From assembly GCF_000091045.1 (NCBI RefSeq), contig NC_006693.1, positions 62,001 through 126,000 on the forward strand: 64,000 nucleotides of DNA. The letters are read 5' to 3'. The notes under the pieces are model-generated. The model ran no database searches and was not told where the DNA came from. It worked only from the letters and a program-made list of their open reading frames with translations. Origin of the DNA: Cryptococcus deneoformans JEC21. Lineage: Eukaryota > Basidiomycota > Tremellomycetes > Tremellales > Cryptococcaceae. The translations under genes were made by a program, and so were the position numbers. This document shows positions 21,359-31,596 of this stretch, in pieces; positions within the stretch are counted from its first letter, which is position 1, and each line of letters opens with the position of its first letter.

Positions 21359-23711
21359 TCAAATTGCACCCGCCCACTCATTGGCGTAGGCACCAGGGTT
21401 CTCTGCTATTTGCTTTGCAATCTCTGGTTCGGACCTCCATATCCGTGTCAAGGACCCATCTGAAGTTGCCGCGAGCTAGAGATTTAAATTAATAATAATA
21501 ATAAAACAAGTTGTCAGCTCTCCGTATATAATAAAGTGGAATAATAGAAGAGCAGCGCAGCAATGCGGGAGACCGAAAGGAAAGGTGAGAGACGAAGAGC
21601 AGACTCACGATATCCTTCCCCCACTCTACCGCACAAACCTCTCTATCCTTTCCCCCTATTTCACTCATTCCTACCTCGAACCCCATCCCAAGCTTCTTCG
21701 CCACCGTCGTCGACGCATCTCTCCTTCTGTTCATGTCCTGGCCTCGTTCCTGCGTATCCCAAGTCATCAGCCCGCCTTTACAGCTCCCAGCAGCCAGATA
21801 CCGGCCATCAGGCGAGAGAGAAAGACGGATGTAAAAATTGGAAATGAGCATGGATGGGTCCGAGTAAGTGGCCGGTTGGACGGCTTCGGCGTATGTCTCT
21901 TCTTCTGTAAACGCATTAAACGCTCCAGAGGAGTGGGTCGGGTGGTGCTGAATGAGGGCGGCAGAAGGACGTAAAACATGGACCTTGGAATCACCGCAAA
22001 GCGCATAAACATCCCCATTCACCGGTGATTCCACCATTGCGTTTATACTTCTTGCTCGTTTTGCGGGCGATTCGCCGCTCAGCGTGGCATCAGGTAAACT
22101 GCCAGATGGCGTACACGTCGGACGTGGGTTGGAAGAGCGGTTGGTTGGGGCAGGGAAACGGAGGTCCCATAATTTGATGATACCGTCAAATGAGCCGCCA
22201 GAGGCTAGGGTGCCAGGGATGGAGGAGAGGGCGAGGAGGGAGGTTACGGATCGTGTGGCAGTTCGCTATGAAAGAGGTTGGATGTTAAAGTGTTCATAGT
22301 ATGCAAGGTGGGGGATTAACTTACACCTGAGCGTTTACCGTCCCCGTGAGCTCCCTTGATGACTATCACCGGATCCAGCACCTCGCCACTCGTTTGCGGT
22401 GCAAATCCCGGTATACCATCCCTGTACCTCTCTCTTGAGCCTTCCCTCCTCGCTGGCCCGGCGTCATACTCGCCCAGTTCGGGATCACGCCCTTTTGTTC
22501 GAACATCATAAATCAGAATGTTCCCATCCCTTCCGCCCGAAGCAATAACCGATGACTGTGAAGGGTTGTTGGCGGAGCGAGAAGGGTCGAGAAAGGTAAC
22601 GGTCTTGACAGATGATGTGTGACCACGGAGTGTGGCGAGGAGAGTGGGGACGGGGGTGGTCAGAGCATGTAAGCGTGATGTCTGGTCGCCCGATGCAGTG
22701 AGCTGTGGTAACATTTTCAGTTAAATCTACTCGGGACTTTGAAGGAAAGACGACTTGCCACTTTCGTATCGTCCGGGGACCATTTTAAATCAAATATCGC
22801 ATTCCCATGCGCTCTCCACCACCATCCCTTCTCTTCCCTATGCATCCCCAGTCCCTCATCTACATCTAAAATCCTCACCCCGCCTTCTTCTCCCGCGATA
22901 CCGATCAACCGGCGTAATCCTTGACTACGCGCGTCGGAACTAGTGTATTGCTTTGCGATATGGTTGAACGAGACGGCGAGAGGAGGAGCAAAGTCTCGAG
23001 GACGGCCGGTGGGTGGATGGATTGAGGGTAACAGGATGGAAGCGGGAGGCCTGAGGGGATGGTAAGGTAGGAGAGAATGTAAAAGTGTGGACAGGTATGC
23101 TTGGGGCGGGGGTATCACTATGTGCTCTGTCAGCGCGTTGGCCGTTGAACAGGGCAAGCCAAAAGCTTACGACGCTGGTTTGCAAGAGAAGACCCCTGTC
23201 CCTTGACTCCGAGTCTTCTTCTCTTTCGTTTCCAAACGCATTCTTCCTTGGTGATTGGCTCAATGACGCGTGTGTTCTCCTTGTCCTGCCGTTCGTCCTT
23301 GACGCGTCCGTATCGAGAGGTACTGGGCAGGAAGTAGTCATGTATACTCTGCGATTTGCGCTGTGTGTATAGCCGGCGGTCATCCTCGGAATCCGACTGG
23401 TCATCGCTGCTCTGCGAAGCGTCTTCCCCGTCCGACGCTATGGGTGCGGAGCGTGAGCCAGCGGCCAGCGGGGGGATGGACGACGGCCCAGCCAGGTGCA
23501 CGCGTTTCTTTGCAGACACACCCCATGCGGTGTTCTCTTGACGTTCCCTTTCCGGCCTGGCCCGCTTGGCCAAGAAGATGGGTGCAAGTTTCGGGGGCCG
23601 TTTGGCGGACGAGGGGCGCTTGGGAGTCGGAGTGCTGGGGGCATTGGAGGATGTGGCGGAGGGGGGGGAGCGGTTCTGCGGGATGGGCGTGAGGGGGGTC
23701 CTGTGCTGCAT
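21359..23711 (-). CDS. CDT2: WD40 substrate receptor similar to Cdt2/DTL
   Basis: A basic, Pro/Ser-rich N-terminus (MQHRTPLTPIPQNRSPPSA) is followed by SQSIHDYFLP and a WD40 propeller. Propeller repeats include RRLIGIAGEEGGVRILDVDE, AHGNAIFDLKWSPDDTKV, LTASGDQTSRLHAL, HTSSVKTVTFLDP, VIASGGRDGNILIYDVRTKG, LASGGSFDGIIKLWDLR and FYIRLSLSPDGRYLAAGSCK. The C-terminus is LAATSDGSLTRIWRSEPEIA. The AHGNAIFDLKWSPDD and ASGDQTxRL signatures are those of Cdt2, the receptor of CRL4 ubiquitin ligase that destroys Cdt1 and other PCNA-bound substrates. Six or seven exons join in phase. Cdc20 or other WD40 proteins are less likely because the C-box and KEN features are absent. The gene lies in tandem upstream of (on the minus strand, downstream of) ZW10. 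Confidence 0.8.
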
Positions 23712-23887
23712 GGCGGGATGTGAAATATAAGCAAGAAATATAAAGGAAAGAGAGATTTGTGGGAAGAAATGAGCAAGTGGTCTGTGCACCAAAACGCGTC
23801 GCGTCAGATTCATCTTTCTCCACCTCACACAAGAAAACGCGTCGCGTACTCGCTCGGTACAATGCATGGCCAAGCTATATTGATATA

Positions 23888-26800
23888 TCAGATACTATAA
23901 TCCGCTGTTCCTTCCACGCCTTTAAGGCTATCCAGCTCCTCGTCTATGCCCTCCCTCTGATTTTTTAGGAAATCCTCATAGATACGCTCAGACAATGCTC
24001 TCAGGCGAGCAATCTCATCGTCCAACGAAAGCGTTGATGAAGCGGGAAGAGCGAATGAACCAAGTTGCGAAGCAAGGTAGTTGCCATCGTCGTACGCTTG
24101 CATAGTGATACCCGGGATGTCTTGCAGCTGTTGAGCGTACCGAATGGGAAGAAGGGCTCTATAAAGGGAGAAGATGTCTGTCAAAGACTGGATGATGATT
24201 GGGCTTGTAGAATCAAAAGTAAAGGAAGGTGAGGCAAAACTGCGATCCACCGTTAATATCCAAAAAAAATCACTTTTTTCGCGCCTGAAGCCTGTTCTTA
24301 CCTAGAAGATTGTAACTCCTCCACCTCCTTGAGCAGACCTCTTCCAATATCCAACAACTTTTCGCATGCAGTGGATACAAAGTATTTCTCCTCAATAACC
24401 CTTTTCTCTTCACGAAGCTCAGTCCTCCTTTTTTGGGGGGGTGCCGTCATCTGTGGAGAGGTGGACGTGGGATCATCGTCCCGGCTCCGTCCATCACCAT
24501 TACCACCGCCGCCACCTTCCACTTTATCGCCCAGAACACCAGCTGTATGGTGAACACTGCTTTCTCCACCACCTAAATCCTCTACCGGAATATCTGTATC
24601 CCAAAAATCTCTCTCCGCTTCCTTATTCGTCTTCTTCCCCACCTTCTTCCCCAACTTCTTGGCTTCCTTAGGGGGTTTTTTAATAGGTGGTATATCGTTA
24701 TTGGAAGGAGTTTCCGCTGACAGTGCCCGTGTTGGGTTCGACAGACTCGAAGTCGACGCTGACGTGAATGTAGAAGTGGACGCTGAGAGGGAGTTTTCGT
24801 TATCAAACGGTTGATCCCAGGGATCGTATTCCTCTGTTTTGCTCTTTTTGGCCACTTTCTTGCCCAAACGTTTTGCTTCTCGAAGAGGTTTAGTAGGTGC
24901 CGATGTTGGTGCAGGTGCTGATACAGGTTTAGGTTCTGGCTGTGGCTCAGACTCTCGTTGAGGTTCGTGTTGAGGTTCGTGTTGAGATACAGGTTGAGGT
25001 TGAGGTTCAGGTGCGTGTTCAGTCCTAGCTTCGAGCTCTACCGAGGGATCAAGCTGGGGAAGAGAAGGGCTAGACTCAGGCAGCGACGAACTCGTACTGG
25101 CGGCGACGTCTAGGTCCCATCCATCGGCTTCGTCTTCTTCTTGTGGGGCTTGATCAGCCGAGGACGCGGGTGGGATAGACTCCTCATCGAATCCCCACCC
25201 GTCTTCGGCTTCTTCCGCATCTTCCCGGTTTACTTGCTTCACCCCCGCCTGCTCAATTTGATTTTCACTGGTCTCTCCGAATCCCCAGCCGTCGCCCTGC
25301 GCCTCTCCCGCTTCACCTTGCTCTTTGCTTTGCTCCTTCACGGGCTGATCCTCATCATCACTACTGACCTCCACCTCAACTACCACACTGACCTCTCTCT
25401 CTCTCTTCTTCTCCGTCCCTTCCCATCTTCCCCACTCGTTTAACACAAGCACCCTCACAAGGTCGGCCGTATCATATCGTCTCTTATTCGCATACTCCTT
25501 CCCTGCCTGTTTCTCCCAGAACGTCTTCAACGGCCGACTGTGATGGAGCTGATCATTAGCTGACGAGACGGGAAGAACAGTATCCTCGATAGCGACGGAT
25601 GAAACAATTAGATTGAGCCATCCGGGGATAGACGAAGGGGAAGATGGAATGGAGGGGATGATGAGGTGATCAAGGAGGGATTCGAGGGTTTTGACCGTGA
25701 TCTCGCGGATGAAGGGTTCGCGCTCTGGAGTGTTGGCTTCTTCGGGGTACAGGGTACGAGAGGTAAAGTCCAAAACTTGCTTTAAGCCAGTCAAAACCTC
25801 TTGGTCCTCCATGTCTCCGCTGACTTGGTCTGATTTAAGAGAGAAAATTCCGGAAGATGAAGAGATGCTTATTCGGCGTTGAGAGGATACGACGGGTAGG
25901 ATAATTGTTGTTAATAATTGCGTTTGAAGCGCTTGGAGAAGATTTGGTAACAGCGAGAGGGACGATAGGGCTTTGTAGAGCGATGAAAGAGGATATGGTG
26001 AAGCAGTTGTGGTCTGAAGGTAATCCGGGCGCGATGCTTGATTGACCAGGTCGGTTAGTTGCTAAGAGACATACTGAGCTTCATAGCAGACTCACCATTG
26101 GGGCTGCTCAACCTGATTTCCTGCCTGACATCCAATTTCATCCCATCCTTTTGCACCACCACAGCCCGCTTGAACCCATCTACCAACTGATCCCTCAGTA
26201 ATGTCCTCAAAACACTCTCCTTCTCTTCCAACGCCTTGCAAATAGCGGTAGCTTCCAGCCCATCCACTGCTATTTCATTTGCTTCTGCCCCAGTCTCTTT
26301 CTTTGCCAAAGGAGCAGAGTCCACTACCCAGTCCTCCACGCCTTGTCCCGCCCACACAACTTCCTCCAACTTTTTCACCTTTTCCACCTTGGCTTTCAAA
26401 GCTTTCAGGGCTGCTATATGTCCTTGCGAAGTATCGCGAGCGGATATGGAGTTGAAATGCTTGTTCAAGAGGGAAAGTAAGGGCGGCATGAATGATGTCG
26501 CTGGGTCCGAGACATCGACTTGACTCTCCAGCGCTTTGAGTTTGATTTTGAGTTCCGCAAAGTCTGAACAGAGGTTGGAGGAGATTTGGATATGGCTTGA
26601 TATGGACGGAAGATTGTTCATCAGGATTTCATGGGTTTTCGTCTACCATCACCGTCAGAGTAGATTAGTTCCTGTTGACCTTGATTTGGACAAGACAGTG
26701 AGGGACGTACTTTGTTCTCTTCAATTGCATTTTCGAGGTTTTCCTTCACTTTTTTGATCTCATCAACATTCCATCTGGACACTTTCCTTTTGCGCTCATT

Positions 26801-26989
26801 ATTACGTTTGTCGCTACTATCTAAAGGCGGCCGAAGAAGGGGTTCGAGCAGATCTAGCACTTTTGATTGCGCCTGTTCGCACTGTGCCTCCACGGAAGGT
26901 TGGTTGCCTTGAACACTGACTTCTGCCTCTGCCTCAGAGGAAATATGTTCCCCTCCTGACCGGTGGAGATGTGATGGGACTGGGAACAT
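23888..26989 (-). CDS. ZW10: ZW10-like protein (vesicle tethering / kinetochore)
   Basis: The N-terminal exons are helical and heptad-like (SKVLDLLEPLLRPPLDSSDK, ELKIKLKALESQVDV, LKALKAKVEKVKKLEEVVWA, RTLLRDQLVDGFKRAVVVQK). They continue with LLPNLLQALQTQLLTTIILP, TLESLLDHLIIPSIP, RPLKTFWEKQAGKEYANKRR and YDTADLVRVLVLNEW. This order fits the ZW10 family, a subunit of the Dsl1/NRZ tether at the ER and, in animals, of the RZZ kinetochore complex. A long low-complexity insert follows, with repeated DGWGF/DGWDLD boxes and two copies of EAK(R/K)LGKKV.KK. The C-terminus returns to helical sequence (FTFDSTSPIIIQSLTDIFSL, YRALLPIRYAQQLQDIPGIT). An intron at about 26043-26095 joins SSPN to ASRPDYLQ in phase with a CTAAC branch site. 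The start is the ATG at 26989. Confidence 0.78.
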
Positions 26990-29117
26990 GGTTATGTCCT
27001 GTCTGGATCTTAGCTGGCACAGAATGTGTTACGTGTTGTGGATCTCAGATGTTGTGCTGCAGTTGTGTCTGTCGTTGTGGGCATTTGACGGCTCCGTCAT
27101 TCGTGCCGGCTGCTGATGTTGTACCAGTACACGAAACCTTTGCGTCATGATTTTTGCATTTCTTCGGGGATCTCAACTCGACGAATGAACCATGCAGAAA
27201 CGAAGCACATAAACAATACTTTCATTTAGTACTCTCCCACAACAACTCCCTCGTATCTCTCAAGGAGCAGATTAGTGCTGGTTTGGTGCAATATCTGCTC
27301 CGTATGTTTGGGAACTATCAACTATCCTGCAGACAATTTTTCGGTAAATACAACTACTTCGAATTCGTTCAACTTTAAGCTGATAAAGTTCGTACGCTGA
27401 CCCTTGCTCTTTACCCCTTATGGAATTTAGCGATGCCCATCCAGCCATTCCGGCGGAGCTATGCGACAGGGACGGATCGGTCATACATAAGTGGGCGGTG
27501 CAGGTATCGTTTCTGCGAAGAAAGTTATTCCTGCTTCGTTTTTCGAAAGTCGACTTTACAGGCCAATGACCTTCCTGCGCTGTGAGCTTACGTGTAGATC
27601 AACTGGCTCATGTTGGGACGATGGGAACTATGCGCCGCTCTGCGCACCTTCACTGCATGCCCTTGCGCAAGATAAATATGTTGCTTGGGAGACACCCATT
27701 GGCCCATCTCGTTTTTTCCCCGTCAAAAATGTTCATATCTTTGGAAGTGATCAAGAACAGTTTCTTGCATCTACACTCACGTCCTCGACTTGACACGAAC
27801 AACGGTCTATAAGTTGATCCACGAGGTAGGTCCGTTCTGCCGCGACAACGTAAATCCTGTTGTTGTAGTCGAGTACGTGTGATGCGGTGGAGGCTCAGGG
27901 AAAGCGAGGACGGATTGGGTTGGTTGGTTCGTTGGACGGCTTTATACCTCTTTGCGCGACCTTTTTCTTCTCTTTCTTTACGTATCATAGATAACCTAGG
28001 AATCAACAAATCCCCGTGAGTACTCTATTGTATACTGTCATGAGGACATCGTATTACAGAGTCTAAAAAGTTGCGATTGTAGATATTTCCTCTGCAAGCA
28101 TTTGTTCTTGTTGTACGAGGAATCTGTTGAAGGCCCTATGGACTGGTTACTCTTTGTCTTCACGGCAATTCGACTTCGCAAGGCCCCATTTTGGGACTTC
28201 AATCAGATTACAGCGCTTTCGATCGGCATCGAGACAGGGTTGGACTCTTTTCTCGAGGAAGTTAATGTTGACGAAGAAGACCTGTTGGCAACAACAGCGA
28301 CGACACTAGCGACCTTGCTTTCCCCGGCCATTTCAGCGGCACAGGCGTACCCGAATTTTGCGTTGACGATCAACTGAGTTCATTGCAAGAACAGGAACTG
28401 TCAGCCAATGCTGAGAAAGCTGTCTCGACATCGATGGAAATATCCGCAATGTACCAAGAACTTTCGATAGCAGCTGCTCAACAAGCAAAATGCCAGGAGC
28501 TGATGGTTGCAGAATATTGAAAGAAGCAAGCTGAAGGTGTTGCATAAATGTGTTTGGGGGAGAGGGGAGGTTCGGGGATTGTGGAATGGGATAACTATGA
28601 TGTCAGATGAAGTAACCGACGATGTGCTTATAGTTTTGCGAGGAGAGGAAGATGAGGGAGAAGCACCGAAGGCTACCAAGGGGGAGATATTGGGGAAGTG
28701 CTTGGAAATTAGGAAGTTTTGAATGATATGACGGTCATAGCCAAGGACCCAAATAGGCTTAGTGGGCTACAAAGGCACTTGGTGGAGTACTACACGGAGC
28801 CGCGATCCGTGCACTGAGGCTCCAGGCAATTCAAGACGGTTTGGAAAGCAAGGACGGCAGTGCTGATGAGATGAGAAATACTTTGGAGGAGGAGGAATAG
28901 TAGATGAAAGCGGACTATTGCGAGGGATCATTCTGGACAGGGTGCTAATAAGGGGGAAGAAGAGGGTGTACGATAGGGCGCCTGTGTACAGTAAGTTTCT
29001 CAATCCGTCTTAAAGCCTTGCTGACCAAGGAGTGTATTGATTTTCTCATACCGACGCTCTTCTCTTTTTCATCTATCCATATGTTTCACCTATACATACC
29101 CCAACCCGATTACCATC
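26990..29117. other. 2.1-kb region with fragmentary coding potential, probably mobile-element debris
   Basis: No intact gene can be built. On the plus strand several short stretches look protein-like but change frame. Examples are MDWLLFVFTAIRLRKAP and VDEEDLL at 28138-28290, then CVDDQLSSLQEQELSANAEK in another frame to 28520, then AKDPNRLSGLQRHLVEYY and AIRALRLQAIQDGLE at 28730-28880. Then comes SGLLRGIILDRVLIRGKKRV up to a GTAAGT at about 28990. Together with the gag relic just downstream this suggests decayed insertion sequences. Families of the fragments are not recognised, and no LTR ends or target-site duplications could be defined by eye. Confidence 0.4.
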
Positions 29118-29952
29118 ATGGCTCCTCTCCCAACCATCCCATACAACACCAGGTCGGCCGGTCAGTCCTCCAACGAGGAAGGACCAATTCAATCCCCCGA
29201 CTCATTACCAACTCCCCCCCAACCCCCCAGTTCAAGAATCAGCAACCTCTGTTCCCCCCTCCACATCCGATCTCGTCCAGCTCAGGATGCTGGAGATCCT
29301 TGAAAGGTTCTCAACGAACACCACCTCTATCACTACCAACTCTAGGGCGCCCGAAACCAGGCACCTAGCCAAAGAACCTGACTCGTTTAGTGGGAATCCC
29401 ACCGAGTTAGAAAACTTCCTAACCTCCTGTGTCCTTTATATGGACTGCTACCCAGGGACCTTCAACAGTGACAAGGCAAAAATCAACTTCATTATCAGCC
29501 ATTGCCGGCATAAGGTAATGAAATCCCTCCGCCCGCTGATGAACCGTGCACAGCAACCGGAACTCCTCCAAAATTACGAGGAATTCCTTAAGTACCTCCG
29601 TCGCCATTGGGGAGACCCAGACGAGAAGTGGAACGCTAAAAGAGAAATACGGAACCGGCAAGAGCGACGTTACCTCTCTGGTTACAAGGATCCTGGTGGT
29701 TTGACCAACATCACCCTTCGATTCTTTAAACCCAACCTTCCTGCCCATGTCCAACCCATGGACGCGGGAATCATCAGTGCCTTTAAGTCTCGTTACCGAG
29801 CCAAGGTCATCCCGTTCGCTCTTGCAAATTACGAAGACGGTGTACCTCCACACCTTTGCTACAAAGTAGACATCAAGAGTGCTATGGAAATGGCCGATGA
29901 TTCCTGGAATGAGATCACGGGCGAGACAGTAGAGAACTGTTGGAAGAAGGTG
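29118..29952 (+). pseudogene. Ty3-type retrotransposon gag fragment fused to a pogo/Tigger DDE transposase fragment
   Basis: The left part starts MAPLPTIPYNTRSAGQSSNE and loses frame by one base near C-runs at about 29210-29230. It then continues LRMLEILERFSTNTTS and onward. PDSFSGNPTELENFLTSCVL, FNSDKAKINFIISH and LLQNYEEFLKYLRRHWGDPD are the hallmark of Ty3/gypsy Gag (P..F.G.P.E...F). After RQERRYL, at about 29675-29690, the same frame changes into LTNITLRFFKPNLPAHVQPM, DAGIISAFKSRYRAKV and DDSWNEITGETVENCWKK. This is the C-terminal third of a DDE_1 (Tc1/pogo, CENP-B-like) transposase, including the LQPMD motif. The first two catalytic Asp residues and the DNA-binding region are absent, and gag has lost its zinc knuckle, so neither part can be active. 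A GTGAGT follows NCWKK at 29951. Confidence 0.75.
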
Positions 29953-30763
29953 AGTGGGTGTATCAGAGGGCGGAAGAGGAAATCATTCGGTGTTTCCCAT
30001 CACAGTCTGATACTGATTGCTACAACGGTGATAGGTCTTGCACGTCCTCAATTTGGGCCCCGCATCCCTGAGAAAGAACAGCCAGTATGGAGCGCCTACC
30101 ACGGCACAGAGATCGAAGGCCACTGCGTCTTCGATCGCTACCATTATGTACGCGTCCTCCATCGTGAATGGGATAGCGAAAATTACGCCAAGAGACTTCC
30201 ACTAACCGGTTTCAACTCGCCGCTCAGGTACATTTTGTTCTGTCTGTGGCTCCGAAAATCGACAATGTCGATATAGCCGTACATGATACGGTTTATCATT
30301 CCGGCATTTCCTTTTTTCGGAGTCTGGAGGATGTCGAACAGCAAGCCATCATAGACTTCTATGACGAGTAAGTCTACAGGTCCATGGCCTTCCTGTCTGC
30401 TTGTTTTCTCTCACTGACTTGGATGGATACCAGCCATGCTCGAGACGACCGGGGAGAAGGGGATGGGAGGATTAGCAGCATGTGGCAGAATTTGTGGAAG
30501 TGGAGGTCGCAGCAGAGGAGGGGGGAATGATGGTGGCGGATGAAATATGTAATAATATAACCAATGTAGCTATGGAGAATGCTTGCTACGAAGATGGCTT
30601 TGCTCGACATTCAAAAGTTCTCCTAGCCTGCAGTGCAGCATTGAAAAGCCAGCAGATGGTTGTTGAAATAGTGACAAGGCTATGGTAATCCAAACCAAGG
30701 TCCTGCAGCAATCCCAGTCAAGCCTAGTCACCAGTTGGGAAAGATAAGAACCCCAGGCTAAAG
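29953..30763 (+). other. unassigned sequence with possible exons downstream of the DDE fragment
   Basis: After a possible intron 29951-30034, the frame of the chimera is open again: RPQFGPRIPEKEQPVWSAYH, EGHCVFDRYHYVRVLHREWD and LPLTGFNSPLR. A second stretch in another frame reads KIDNVDIAVHDTVYHSGISF and EDVEQQAIIDFYDE at about 30255-30368. It is followed by GTAAGT and a third piece, RISSMWQNLWKWRSQQRRG. These look like exons rather than noise, but I do not recognise the family and could not confirm one continuous spliced frame. Confidence 0.3.
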
Positions 30764-30871
30764 TGGGATTGATGGCACATTATTTATGTATGCATATAAA
30801 GGTGGACTAAAAGCTTGGATCGGAATTGATGGCAGCTTATGTATGCATTTGAAGGTGGAATAAGTCCTTGG
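30764..30871. repeat. imperfect tandem duplication of about 50 bp
   Basis: A segment starting TGGGATTGATGGCACATTAT and containing TATGTATGCAT...AAGGTGGA (30764-30818) is repeated as CGGAATTGATGGCAGC...TATGTATGCAT...AAGGTGGA (30821-30871). The copies are diverged and differ by small gaps. They lie in non-coding sequence between the transposon debris and the tRNA gene. Confidence 0.75.
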
Positions 30872-31181
30872 GGACGTTTATGAAAACTGGTTGACCAGGC
30901 TTGGAGCTGAGTTTGGGAGCGTCGAGAGCACTTTAGAAGGTCAATTCAAAGGTGCATTCCCAGGTCCCCAAAGGTAGCCTAAGGCCCGATAAATGTTGCT
31001 GAAATTTTTCAGGCATTGGAAAACAGAACCTTCTTTTTCGTCATCCTCCAGAGGGGGAGAATCGAGATCCGGAACCCCCCAAATTGTTGCACGGCCATAT
31101 TCCTCCGGATCTGAGGAAGCCAACTGTATTTAATTAAAACGTTGAACCAAACAAAACTATGTAAAACAAAAAGCAAAAAGA

Positions 31182-31289
31182 AGCCTCCGGCGGGGCTCGA
31201 ACCCGCAACCGCACGATTGAGATGATGGCCCGTAACCGGTTCAAGCAGACTCTAAGAGTCGTGCGCGCTACCGATTGCGCCACGGGGGC
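31182..31289 (-). tRNA. tRNA-Lys (CTT anticodon) with a 35-nt intron
   Basis: The reverse complement reads GCCCCCG (acceptor), TGGCGCAATCGGTAGCGC (D arm), CACGA-CTCTTA (anticodon stem and loop with CTT), a 35-nt intron after position 37, A-TCGTG, then GCGGGTTCGAGCCCCGC (T arm) and CGGAGGC plus discriminator T. The mature length is 73 nt. The D arm and loop match the pattern of yeast tRNA-Lys(CUU), including the U discriminator. The intron sits at the canonical position one base 3' of the anticodon. Acceptor pair 4-69 is C:A in this sequence, a mismatch. A T-rich run follows the acceptor-proximal 3' end, as expected of a Pol III terminator on the minus strand (TTTTTGCTTTTTG). Confidence 0.93.
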
Positions 31290-31596
31290 TTTTATATTTT
31301 GCTTGACTCTAGCACTTTGATGGATGTGTTTAGCTTATCTTTAAGTAAGTGGAGTTCCTTTCTCAACTCCTTGTTACGTACGCGCATTTCCGTCCTCTAC
31401 ATATAGTTCGTTAGGTTGTTTCCCGAACCACCATACTAAACGCACCGTTTGTTTTTTTGGTCTACAATTGACTCGTCTATAGAGGAGCTAAATAGACATC
31501 CGGAGCCTCCAATAACAGCGCACTACTCCTCCTGCACTTTCAAGTAGATCTCCGCGATACACAAGCAATTACCTCCCACCTCCACCTACAGCCACA
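31290..31596. other. intergenic between tRNA-Lys and the histone deacetylase gene
   Basis: These 307 bp should contain the deacetylase promoter and the upstream side of the tRNA gene. No further feature is evident. Confidence 0.4.

Noticed and set aside
21485..21505. (AAT)n run as a microsatellite of interest
   Set aside because: It lies in an intron of the CDT2-like gene beside the acceptor and serves as ordinary AT-rich intron sequence.
25812..25814. ATG at 25812 as the start of a separate gene of about 500 codons
   Set aside because: The upstream frame is open and joins the N-terminal ZW10-like exons by an in-phase intron, so it is an internal Met.
27491..27793. 100-codon open frame near the ZW10 promoter
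   Set aside because: No family resemblance and no start or splice context; left as part of the unexplained region.
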